Assembly (NCBI RefSeq): GCF_009831575.1
Contig: NZ_WUUT01000005.1
Location: 248,001-312,000 of the forward strand
Source: Halovenus carboxidivorans
Lineage (GTDB): Archaea > Halobacteriota > Halobacteria > Halobacteriales > Haloarculaceae
Reading direction: 5' to 3'
DNA length: 64,000 nt
Positions 8,829-17,100 of the stretch are shown here, one piece after another. Numbering within the stretch: position 1 is the stretch's first letter; every line of letters begins with the position of its first letter. The notes under the pieces were generated by a model. It searched no databases and was not told the origin of the DNA. It was given only the letters and a program-made list of their open reading frames with translations. Made by a program: the position numbers and the translations under genes.

Positions 8829-9457
8829 CAGTCCTCACCTCCGTCCGTCGAGTCGTGGCTCTGTGACGGTCGTTGCGAGAGGAGCCGCTCGGGTCGGAGC
8901 CGCCCTCTGACGCTGTGCCCCTGTTGTTCGTGTTCGTCGACTGCGTCCGGATCGATCTCCGTCTCGCAGTCCTCGCAGTACCACGTTGCGTCCATAGCGT
9001 GATTACCTAATTTCGAGCGTTTTCGTGCCGCTTCCGCCCGGACAACAGCCGCAACCGCCGGCAGCGCCCGCCGAAGCGCCGTACTCAGGCCGATCCGGGG
9101 TTCGACCGTCGCCGGCACCGCGCCGACGACGACAATCTGGGATGGGAGGTCGTAGACACCGCGACAGCCCCGTATCGCCTCGGTAACGGTGAAATCGTGC
9201 ATCGTGACCTCTCCGAATCCCTCACCGCCCGGCTCGAAGCGGTGTATCGTACCGGGGTCGCCCGGAGCGTCGACCGCGTCGGCGACGACCGCCCGGTCGG
9301 CCCCGTCGATGGCCTCCAGGGCGAGCATTGCCGTCGTGCCGGCGAACTGTGCGCGGCCAATCGGCGCTGGTTCTGTGTCGATGCGGTCGACGAGCGCGCG
9401 CCCGAGGCCGTCGTCACCCATCGTCGGATTTCCGACGCCGACGACTGCGACCGTCAT
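8828..9457 (-). CDS. [NiFe] hydrogenase maturation protease fused to a CxxC mini-domain
   Basis: The first ~155 residues are a HyaD/HybD/HycI-type endopeptidase, which trims the C-terminus of the large subunit once nickel is in place: MTVAVVGVGNPTMGDDGLG holds the nickel-sensing acidic residue after GNxxxGDDG, and a conserved MHDFTVTEA segment follows. The frame then runs without a stop into ~55 residues starting MDATWYCEDCETEIDPDA, with a CxxC pair and two later histidines (DEHEQQGH) that look like a zinc ribbon, and an Arg/Ser-rich tail. An internal ATG at 8997 could start a separate small protein. The ATG at 9457 overlaps the large-subunit stop. The fusion is unusual for the family as I know it. 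Confidence 0.9.
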   Translation of the reverse strand: MTVAVVGVGNPTMGDDGLGRALVDRIDTEPAPIGRAQFAGTTAMLALEAIDGADRAVVADAVDAPGDPGTIHRFEPGGEGFGEVTMHDFTVTEAIRGCRGVYDLPSQIVVVGAVPATVEPRIGLSTALRRALPAVAAVVRAEAARKRSKLGNHAMDATWYCEDCETEIDPDAVDEHEQQGHSVRGRLRPERLLSQRPSQSHDSTDGGED

Positions 9458-10974
9458 TGTTCGCCCCCGGGCGCGTGCGGTTCGATCGTCGTCTCGAAGT
9501 TGTGATCCGGGCCCTGAACGTGGACGCCACAGCCCAGGCACGGGTCGAACGACCGGACGGTGCGCATCACGTCGATCGGATTGCTAACGTCCGGGACGGC
9601 GATTCCCTCGACTGCCTCCTCGAAGATGCTCGGTTCGTCGTCCGCATCCCGGGGGCCGAGATTCCAGGTCGTCGGCGTGATGATCTGGTATCGACTCACC
9701 TCGCCGTCCTCGATATCGACCCAGTGTGAGAGCGCGCCCCGGGAGGCACCCCAGAAGCCGACGCCGGAGCCGGAGAAGTCGTCGGTCCACTCGCCGGTCA
9801 TCGGCTCGTCGACATCGAGTTCGTCGAGCCACGATTCGACCAGTCCCGTGACGATCAGAAGCTCCTGAACGCGGGCCGCGAGGCGGTTGAACGTGCTGGA
9901 CCGGTTCGCGTCGCCGCCCGGCGACGCACGAATGTCACCGGGGTCACGGTCCGCAGCGATCAGCCGCGCCAGCGGCCCCGTCTCCATCGATTGGCCCTCG
10001 AAGCGCGGAGCCTTGCCCCAGGAGTAGGCGTCCGTCTTCTCGGGCGCCGGCTCCGGCGGAGGGGCCGTCGTCGCCGGGCCGCCGGAGTCGCCCGTGTACC
10101 ACGCGTGTGAGACATCCTCGGTGATTCCCCCGATCAACTCCTCGCGGTCCGGGCGGCGGAGGCGGCCGTCGGCGTAGATGCCGCGGGGAAGCACCAGCGA
10201 CCGGTCGCCGGTTCCGTAGAACATGCCGTTCGCGTAAAATCGGCCGGGTCCGACTCCGAAGCCGGTTGCACCCGCCTCCTCCGCCGCGACCAGCACCGAA
10301 CAGAGATCGTACAGGCCGGGGGCGTGGTCCGGAACTGGGCCGCGGTCGCGCGCGGTCGACAGCACCGCCTCTAACGCGTCGGTCGGACCGAGCCAGTCGC
10401 GGAATGCGGCCACGGTCTCGCGGACTTCCTCGACGGTTTCGGGGTCTGGATCGGCCGTCACACCGCCCGGCGCGTAGGTGAGCGGGTGCGGCGCTCTGCC
10501 GCCGAAGGCCGAGAACGCCTGGAGGAGTTCGCGCTGGCGTCGGAGCGCCGCCCGGTAGCCCGCGCCGTCGACCGGGTCGAGTCGGTCGAAGCCGGTGTCG
10601 GCGACGGCCTCGCTGTAATCCGGACCGGCCAGCGTGAACAGGTGGATCGTGTGGTTCCAGAGGAGGAACATCCCTTCCATAATGTCCCTGAGCAGGCGTC
10701 CGTGCAGCGGGACCGAGTCGAACATGCCCGCCCGCCGGGCGGCATCCTCGATTGCGAGAATCGACGCCTGTCGGTGACAGGTGAAACAGACGCCACAGAC
10801 CATCTGCGTGACCTGTGGGGCGTCCGAGGGCGGGCGGCCGAGGACGATGCTCTCGATTCCCCGAAACATGTTCATCTCGCTTTCGGCGCGAACGACCTCG
10901 CCATCGCTGACCGACAACGTGGTGCTGTGGTGGCCCTCGATCCGCGTGGTCGGGTCGATCTCTATCTCCGGCAC
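9454..10974 (-). CDS. [NiFe] hydrogenase large (catalytic) subunit
   Basis: The large subunit holds the Ni-Fe(CN)2CO site that splits or makes H2. Its 506 residues contain the L0 motif DPTTRIEGHH, the L1 signature RGIE-x15-QMVCGVCFTCH, TTWNLGPRD with the second-sphere arginine, and the L2 motif FDPCLGCGVH near the C-terminus. All four nickel cysteines are present. After the L2 His there are about 21 residues that the maturation protease next door should remove. Oddity: the arginine normally just before the L1 CGxC (R-x-C) is Met (Q-M-V-C). It overlaps the small-subunit gene by 13 nt and the protease gene by 4 nt. It is clearly an uptake-type relative, but I cannot fix the subgroup. Confidence 0.96.
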   Translation of the reverse strand: MPEIEIDPTTRIEGHHSTTLSVSDGEVVRAESEMNMFRGIESIVLGRPPSDAPQVTQMVCGVCFTCHRQASILAIEDAARRAGMFDSVPLHGRLLRDIMEGMFLLWNHTIHLFTLAGPDYSEAVADTGFDRLDPVDGAGYRAALRRQRELLQAFSAFGGRAPHPLTYAPGGVTADPDPETVEEVRETVAAFRDWLGPTDALEAVLSTARDRGPVPDHAPGLYDLCSVLVAAEEAGATGFGVGPGRFYANGMFYGTGDRSLVLPRGIYADGRLRRPDREELIGGITEDVSHAWYTGDSGGPATTAPPPEPAPEKTDAYSWGKAPRFEGQSMETGPLARLIAADRDPGDIRASPGGDANRSSTFNRLAARVQELLIVTGLVESWLDELDVDEPMTGEWTDDFSGSGVGFWGASRGALSHWVDIEDGEVSRYQIITPTTWNLGPRDADDEPSIFEEAVEGIAVPDVSNPIDVMRTVRSFDPCLGCGVHVQGPDHNFETTIEPHAPGGEQ

Positions 10975-12164
10975 GCCCGCTCACCCCCGCCGGACTGGTC
11001 GCCGCAGTAGTTGTCGTACAGCCAGGCGAGCGCCAGCACGGGCGCGAGCGGGGCAGCGAGGACGGCGAGAACGCCGGCCATCACCATCCCGACGAGGCCC
11101 ATCTGCCGGTCCGTCGACCGGTCGGTTGCTGCCGTGACGGCCTGGCTCGGGTCGGGATCGGTCCCGCGGTCTTCGGGGTTGTTCTCGTAAAACGGTGAGA
11201 AGCGGTCCCAGAACGCGGGTTCGACACAGCCGATACAGGGTGCGCCGGCGTTGCGACAGACCGTCGTGCCGCCGTTGCGTAGCCGCATCGAGCCGTCACA
11301 GTAGGCGTAGACACCGGCACACCCGGCCTCGTAGAGGCAGCCGTCCTCGCCGGGTTCGTCGGCGAACTCGAAACACTCGTACTCCTCGCGGAGTTCGCAG
11401 TCGTCGTGGACCAGCGGCTCGAACAGCGGAAGCGGCCGGTTGAACTCGTCGAGGACAGGCTCGTGGCCGTTGAGCAGCGCCGCGAGCGTTAACACGAGGT
11501 GATCGGCGTACAACGGACAGCCGGAGATGTTGATGACGGGCAGATCCCGACCGGTTCGGAACTCGGGGCCGAAGATCCCGCCGGGTTCGCGGCCGTCGAA
11601 CTGGAGGCCGACCGCGCCGGTGTCTGACTCGCCAACATCGTCGCTGTCGAACCGGCCAGCAGCGGGCAGTCCGCCGAATGCGGCGCAACTTCCCGCTGCA
11701 ATGACGACATCTGCCCGCTCGCCGAGTTCGACGACCCAATCGAGAATCGGCTTCGGATGGCCGTTCTCGTCGACACCCAGCGTCGCGGCACTGGGAATAC
11801 GCGTCGGAATCGCGCCCTCGACGATCAGTATGTCCGGTGTCTCCGGAAGCGCCCCCATCGCGGCTCCGCCGGACGACTCCATCACCGTCGTGTGAAACGA
11901 CATCTGTTCCCGGAGGTCGCCGATAGTTTGCTCGATGCCCGGGTCCTCGCTCTGTAGCAGCGACATCGTACAGCCAGAGCAGCTCTGACCTTGAATCCAC
12001 GCGACCTCGATATCACCGTCGACGCCTCGTTGCAGCGCCGCTTTCAGCTCCTGGAGATGTGTCTCGACGACCGTGCCAGGTTCCGACCGCGCGGCAATAT
12101 CCAGAAAGTCCGGTTGTGCGGGGGCCGATGCAGCGCCTGCCGTCAGTGCGTCTGTTCTCACCAT
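10962..12164 (-). CDS. [NiFe] hydrogenase small subunit, C-terminally membrane-anchored, no Tat signal
   Basis: The small subunit carries the iron-sulfur relay. The proximal cluster ligands are CSGC, the GSCAAFGG Cys and ISGCPLYADH; the medial and distal cysteines/His lie in HDDCELRE, DGCLYEAGCAG and CRNAGAPCIGCVEP. Near the C-terminus (about residues 355-385) is one strongly hydrophobic helix (MVMAGVLAVLAAPLAPVLAL) followed by a Cys-containing tail. There is no RRxFxK twin-arginine signal: the N-terminus is MVRTDALTAGAAS, and upstream in frame a TAA appears after 14 codons. Most membrane-bound uptake hydrogenases have both a Tat signal and this helix, so the enzyme may face the cytoplasm. 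First gene of the operon. Confidence 0.95.
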   Translation of the reverse strand: MVRTDALTAGAASAPAQPDFLDIAARSEPGTVVETHLQELKAALQRGVDGDIEVAWIQGQSCSGCTMSLLQSEDPGIEQTIGDLREQMSFHTTVMESSGGAAMGALPETPDILIVEGAIPTRIPSAATLGVDENGHPKPILDWVVELGERADVVIAAGSCAAFGGLPAAGRFDSDDVGESDTGAVGLQFDGREPGGIFGPEFRTGRDLPVINISGCPLYADHLVLTLAALLNGHEPVLDEFNRPLPLFEPLVHDDCELREEYECFEFADEPGEDGCLYEAGCAGVYAYCDGSMRLRNGGTTVCRNAGAPCIGCVEPAFWDRFSPFYENNPEDRGTDPDPSQAVTAATDRSTDRQMGLVGMVMAGVLAVLAAPLAPVLALAWLYDNYCGDQSGGGERACRR

Positions 12165-12202
12165 AGTGACGTTGGCGGCGGCCGGTCGAACGGGTTCGGC
12201 TC

Positions 12203-12229
12203 GCCGTTAATATTCATTATTATTGATTA
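12203..12229 (-). promoter_or_regulatory. AT-rich promoter of the hydrogenase operon
   Basis: The 238-nt gap between the divergent hydrogenase operon and mutL is GC-rich except for this stretch of mixed TTAATATT and ATTATTATTG. On the minus strand it gives AATAATAATGAATATTAA, about 40-60 nt before the small-subunit ATG. A TATA box here would predict a leader of roughly 20-30 nt. A second AT-rich patch at 12253-12280 could serve either strand. Confidence 0.5.
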
Positions 12230-12402
12230 GGGAAGGGCTCGTGGCCGTGAAACTTCGGGTATTTATCATTGAGTAATAACGACAGGATTCCACAGCGACG
12301 CGATAGCTTCGGTACATCAGCGGATCGAGGTACCGTGTCCTGAACGGACGGGGAGGCAAGGCAACCCTCAAGTCCGGCCTCCTCGAAGGTCTTTCCGACT
12401 GA

Positions 12403-14517
12403 ATGCCACCCTCGGAAATACAGGAACTCGATTCTCGGACCGTCGAGCGAATCGCGGCCGGCGAGGTCGTCGAACGACCAGCATCCGCGGTCAAGGAGCT
12501 ACTCGAAAACGCCATCGACGCCGACGCCTCCCGCGTGACCGTCGCGGTCGAGAGCGGCGGAACCGAGTCGATCCGGGTCAGCGACGACGGGATCGGCATG
12601 TCCGAACCCGCACTCAAACAGGCGATCAAAGAACACACGACGAGCAAGATCGGGGATATCGAGGATCTGGAGTCCGGTGTCGCCACCCTCGGATTCCGGG
12701 GCGAGGCGCTACACGCGATCGGTGCCGTCTCGCGGATGACGATCACCTCCCGCCCGCGCGGCGGCGGCCGGGGGACAGAACTCGTCGTCGAGGGCGGCGA
12801 CGTGACCTCGGTCGAACCCGCGGGCTGTCCGGAAGGGACGACCGTCGAACTCGAAGATCTCTTCTACAACGTCCCGGCCCGCCGGAAGTACCTCAAGCAG
12901 GAGTCGACGGAGTTCGACCACGTCAATCGGATCGTGACCAACTACGCGCTCGCGAACCCCGACGTGGCGATCACCCTCGAACACGACGGCCGGGAGACCT
13001 TCGCGACCAACGGCACCGGCGACCTGCGGGAAACCGTTCTGTCGGTATACGGCCGTGAGGTCGCGGAGTCGATGATCGAACTCGCGCCGGAAGATGTCGA
13101 CGACGGCCCGCTCGACGGCATCAGCGGACTGGTGAGCCACCCCGAGACCAACCGCGCGAGCCGGGAGTACTGTTCGACGTTCGTCAACGGGCGGTACGTC
13201 ACGGCGAACACCGTCAGAGACGCGGTATTCGAGGCCTACGGCGCACAACTCGCCCCGGACCGGTATCCGTTCGCGGTCGTCTTCCTCGATGTCGATCCCG
13301 CGAACGTCGACGTGAACGTCCACCCCCGGAAACTGGAGGTCCGGTTCGCGGCCGAGGAAGCCGTCAGCGAACAGATCGAATCGGCCGTCGAGAGCGCACT
13401 GCTCCGGGAGGGGTTGCTCCGGAGTAACGCCCCCCGCGGGAAGTCCGCACCCGAGGAGACGACCGTCGAACCGGAGTCGGTCGACAGAGAGCAGGTACGG
13501 ATCGACCGGCAGACAGGAGAGTCAGCGACGGATGCAGACCGTGATCCGCAGGATGGTACGGCTGAGTCGACTCCGGACCAGTCCGACGGGTCAGAGGAAG
13601 TAGCCGCGTCCACGTCAGGATCCGACGGAGCGCCGTCACGAGCCGAGGGGTACCCATCACAGTTCGACGGAGCGCCGTCGCGAAACAGAGCCCACACGAG
13701 CGGTAGCGACACTCCTGACACCGCTGACGCGGATAATCAGGCGTTCGCCGCTGGTCAGTCCGCTGAAACGGACAGTTACCCTCCCGACCCCGAAGGCAGC
13801 ACCACGTCAGATCCGGGTTCGCCTGAGCGTTCGAGCGACCGGAAGTTCACCGGCGGGGCGGAACAGCGCCGCCTCGACACGGATGTCGATCCGACGGCCC
13901 AGGAGTTCGATTCGCTCCCGTCGATGCGCGTACTCGGTCAACTACAGGAGACGTACATCGTCGCCGAAACGGCCGACGGGATGGTGCTGATCGATCAGCA
14001 CGCCGCCGACGAGCGGATCAACTACGAGCGACTCCGCGAGACGCTGGCCGGCGAGGTGACGACGCAGGCGCTCGCCGACCCCGTCGAACTCGAACTGACG
14101 GCGCGAGAGGCGGAACTGTTCAGCGCCCACGAGGAGGCGCTCGCGACCCTCGGCTTCCGGGCCGAACTGACCGACGACCGGACTGTCGAGGTGGCGACCG
14201 TTCCGTCGCTGGTCGCCGAGGCGGCCGATCCGGAACTTCTGCGAGACGTGCTCGGGGAGTTCGTGAGCGGCGAGACGGCAGCGGCGGCGACGGTCGAAGC
14301 GGCGGCGGACGAACTGATCGCCGACCTGGCCTGTTACCCCTCGATCACCGGACACACTTCGCTGACCGACGGCTCGATGATCGATCTGCTCGCCTCGCTG
14401 GACGACTGTGAGAACCCCTACGCCTGTCCGCACGGCCGGCCCGTGATCGTCGAGTTCGACGCCGAGGAGATCGAGGCCCGCTTCGAGCGCGACTACCCCG
14501 GCCACACCGAGTCGTAG
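12403..14517 (+). CDS. mutL: MutL mismatch-repair ATPase/endonuclease
   Basis: MutL couples mismatch recognition by MutS to downstream strand incision. The N-terminal GHKL ATPase is complete: ENAIDADASRV, RVSDDGIGM, LGFRGEALHAI, and the S5 domain with NGRYVTANTVRDAV and DVNVHPRKLEVRF. Residues about 335-495 are a low-complexity acidic Ser/Thr/Pro linker. The C-terminal domain has DQHAADERINYE, matching the DQHA(x)2E(x)4E metal motif of nuclease-type MutL, and CPHGRPVIVEF. It should therefore be a nicking MutL, as expected in organisms without MutH. No mutS is in the window. ATG at 12403; 704 residues. Confidence 0.96.
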   Translation: MPPSEIQELDSRTVERIAAGEVVERPASAVKELLENAIDADASRVTVAVESGGTESIRVSDDGIGMSEPALKQAIKEHTTSKIGDIEDLESGVATLGFRGEALHAIGAVSRMTITSRPRGGGRGTELVVEGGDVTSVEPAGCPEGTTVELEDLFYNVPARRKYLKQESTEFDHVNRIVTNYALANPDVAITLEHDGRETFATNGTGDLRETVLSVYGREVAESMIELAPEDVDDGPLDGISGLVSHPETNRASREYCSTFVNGRYVTANTVRDAVFEAYGAQLAPDRYPFAVVFLDVDPANVDVNVHPRKLEVRFAAEEAVSEQIESAVESALLREGLLRSNAPRGKSAPEETTVEPESVDREQVRIDRQTGESATDADRDPQDGTAESTPDQSDGSEEVAASTSGSDGAPSRAEGYPSQFDGAPSRNRAHTSGSDTPDTADADNQAFAAGQSAETDSYPPDPEGSTTSDPGSPERSSDRKFTGGAEQRRLDTDVDPTAQEFDSLPSMRVLGQLQETYIVAETADGMVLIDQHAADERINYERLRETLAGEVTTQALADPVELELTAREAELFSAHEEALATLGFRAELTDDRTVEVATVPSLVAEAADPELLRDVLGEFVSGETAAAATVEAAADELIADLACYPSITGHTSLTDGSMIDLLASLDDCENPYACPHGRPVIVEFDAEEIEARFERDYPGHTES

Positions 14518-14590
14518 AGCCGGGTAACCGTGGTAATTTATCTGTCCGTGGTATCAACTACCATCAACGGAGTCGTGGCAGGTGGCAGAG

Positions 14591-17032
14591 ATGGACGACC
14601 CGGCACGCTGTCGGCTCTGTAACGAGCCAATCGGCCCGACCGCGACGGACGAGCAGTCGTACTGCTCGCCTGGCTGTCGGCAGGTGGATCGGACACTCGG
14701 GGCGGGCGGGTCGACCGACCAGTCGACGGGAGCCACGGGGGAGGACGAGCAAACCGGAGCCGAACAGGTGTATCTCCACATCGACGGGATGCACTGTGCC
14801 ACCTGCGAGGCGTTTCTCGAACGAAGAGCGACGAACCGCGAGGGCGTGTTCGACGCCGCCGCGAGTTACGTCACCGAGACGATCAGAATCGAGTACGATC
14901 CCGAGCAGATCACCGTCGACGAACTCGAAGACGCCCTGACGACGGTCGGCTACAGCGTCGTCCCGCGAGAGAGTCTCGTGACCGTCGCCGACGTACACGA
15001 GCGCCGCTGGGACGACCGCCAACTGGACGACATGCTCGGCTTCAGGTACGCGGCGGGCGTGCTCTTCGGCCTCTTTATGATGCTCCCGTATATCACGGTC
15101 GTCTACCCCGTCCACCTCATGGACCTGCTTGGAACGGGCGATCTCGCCTTCTTCTCGGGCGGGCAGGGGCCTGGAGACGCGCTGATGGTGCTCCCGATTT
15201 TCATGATCATCACCGGTGTCGTCCTCTTTTTCACCGGGCTGCCGCTGTTGCGCGGGGCCTACGTCAGCCTCGTCATGCGTCAGCCGAACTTGGACCTGCT
15301 GGTCGCGGTGACGATCACGAGCGCGTACGTCTACGGGACGGTCGCCTTCCTCACGAGCGACCTGAACATCTACTTCGATCTGACGATTCTCATCGCGGCG
15401 GTGGTGGTCACGACAATCTACTACGAATCGCTGACGAAACAGCGCGCCGTCGATCTGTTGACCGAACTCACTGTCTCGCAGGTCACCGAGGCCAACCGCT
15501 ACGAGAGCGACGGGACGACGGAGACGGTCGACATCTCGGAGTTGGAGGCGAACGACCGGGTGCTCGTCAGGGAGGGCGAGCGCGTCCCCGTCGACGGCGT
15601 CCTCGAATCCGGGAGCTGTACCGTCGACGAGGCGGTCGTGACCGGGGAGTCCCTCCCGGTGCGGAAGGAGAGCGGCGACGAGTTGATCGGCGGGTCGATC
15701 GTCACCAGCGACGGGGCGACGATCCGGGTCGGGGATCCGCCGACAAGCAGCCTCGACGCGCTGACGACCTCGGTCTGGGATCTCCAGAGCACCACCCACG
15801 GCATCCAACGGTGGAGTGATCGGCTGGCCGAGCGAGTGATCCCGGGTGTGGTCGCTGTGGCCGTGTGCGCGGCCGCCGCCGGCGTCTGGCTGAACGGACT
15901 CCTGGGCGGCGTCCTGGCGGGGCTCGGCGTGCTGTTCATCGCGAACCCGTGGGGGCTGGGGCTGTCGACGCCGCTTTCGGTCGCGCGGAGCATCGAGGCG
16001 GCGATCAGCCACGGGATCATCGTCTTCGACGAGACGGTCTTCGAGCGACTCCGGGAGACCGACACGGTCGTCTTCGACAAGACAGGGACGCTGACGACCG
16101 GGGAGATGAACATACTGACGACCGACGTGCCCGACCAGGCACTGGCGAAAGCCGCCGAACTCGAACAACACGCCGCACACCCGGCGGGCAAGGCGATCGC
16201 CTCGGCCGTCGAGTTCGGCGCCGAGGCCCGGCCGGACGGGGGAACCGGTCGCGGCGAAACTGTCGACCCGCCGGAGGAGACGACTCCGACGGAGCGCGTC
16301 AGCAACGTCCGGAGCCACGACACCGGTATCGAGGGCGATGTCGAGGGCGAGCGGCTCCTGGTCGGGAACCTCGCGTTGTTCGCCGAGCGGGATTGGGCCG
16401 TCTCCAGAGAGATCGAACGGAAGGCGGTCGGGTACCGAGAGGCCGGGGATCTGCCGGTCGTCATCGGCCGGGAGGGCGAAGCAGAGGGGCTGGTCGTCCT
16501 GGGGGACGACCCCCGCGAAGAGTGGGAGGAGATCCTTCGTCGGCTCGCGGATCGGGAGATCAGGACGGTCGTGTTGACCGGCGACGACGCGTCGGCCGCG
16601 TCGCTGTTCGACGATCACCCCGCGGTCGAACACGTCTTCGCGGGGGTGCCACCGGCCGGGAAGACGGCGACGATCCATCGGCTCCAGCAGGACGGCCACG
16701 TGACGATGGTCGGAGACGGTACGAACGACGGCCCCGCGCTCGCCGCGGCGGATCTGGGCATTTCGCTCGGGGGTGGCACGGCGCTGGCTTCGGAGGCGGC
16801 CGATATCACGGTGCTCGACGACGACCTCTCGAACGTCGAGACGGCTTTCGAGTTGGCCGCCGGTGCGCGTGAACGACTGCGACAGAACACGGCTCTCGCG
16901 CTCGGTTTCAACGCCGTAACGATTCCGCTCGGCCTCGCCGGGTGGCTGAACCCGCTGTTCGTCATGGGCGCGGGCGTGCTGACGATCTGTGCGGTGAGTC
17001 TGAACGCGACGCGACCGTTGATCGGCCCATAA
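14591..17032 (+). CDS. P1B-like heavy-metal ATPase with NPW in place of CPC
   Basis: An 813-residue P-type ATPase of CopA-like layout. It starts with a TRASH/YHS-like zinc ribbon (CRLCNEP...YCSPGC), then an HMA domain with GMHCATC, eight predicted helices, the actuator TGES (VVTGESLPV), the phosphorylation site FDKTGTLT near residue 496, the HP pair (HAAHPAGKAI) and the hinge GDGTNDGPAL. The pump parts are intact. The transmembrane metal site is not: the usual CPC in helix 6 is NPW (ANPWGLGLSTP, near residue 452), and helices 7 and 8 lack the usual copper pattern. Substrate is unknown. A GTG at 14582 is an alternative start. The convergent 872-residue open frame opposite is a shadow. Confidence 0.9.
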   Translation: MDDPARCRLCNEPIGPTATDEQSYCSPGCRQVDRTLGAGGSTDQSTGATGEDEQTGAEQVYLHIDGMHCATCEAFLERRATNREGVFDAAASYVTETIRIEYDPEQITVDELEDALTTVGYSVVPRESLVTVADVHERRWDDRQLDDMLGFRYAAGVLFGLFMMLPYITVVYPVHLMDLLGTGDLAFFSGGQGPGDALMVLPIFMIITGVVLFFTGLPLLRGAYVSLVMRQPNLDLLVAVTITSAYVYGTVAFLTSDLNIYFDLTILIAAVVVTTIYYESLTKQRAVDLLTELTVSQVTEANRYESDGTTETVDISELEANDRVLVREGERVPVDGVLESGSCTVDEAVVTGESLPVRKESGDELIGGSIVTSDGATIRVGDPPTSSLDALTTSVWDLQSTTHGIQRWSDRLAERVIPGVVAVAVCAAAAGVWLNGLLGGVLAGLGVLFIANPWGLGLSTPLSVARSIEAAISHGIIVFDETVFERLRETDTVVFDKTGTLTTGEMNILTTDVPDQALAKAAELEQHAAHPAGKAIASAVEFGAEARPDGGTGRGETVDPPEETTPTERVSNVRSHDTGIEGDVEGERLLVGNLALFAERDWAVSREIERKAVGYREAGDLPVVIGREGEAEGLVVLGDDPREEWEEILRRLADREIRTVVLTGDDASAASLFDDHPAVEHVFAGVPPAGKTATIHRLQQDGHVTMVGDGTNDGPALAAADLGISLGGGTALASEAADITVLDDDLSNVETAFELAAGARERLRQNTALALGFNAVTIPLGLAGWLNPLFVMGAGVLTICAVSLNATRPLIGP

Positions 17033-17070
17033 CGGTTTTGAGGTGGGGACTACAGATGGAATTCCTGTTG

Positions 17071-17078
17071 CTTTATAC
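17071..17078 (+). promoter_or_regulatory. TATA box for GTP cyclohydrolase III
   Basis: CTTTATAC stands out in GC-rich DNA and is centred 26 nt before the GTG at 17101, the spacing expected when transcription starts at the start codon (leaderless). This decides against the upstream in-frame ATG at 17056, which would lie before the box. Confidence 0.65.
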
Positions 17079-17100
17079 GCGTCAGACCCAAGTCTGCGCT

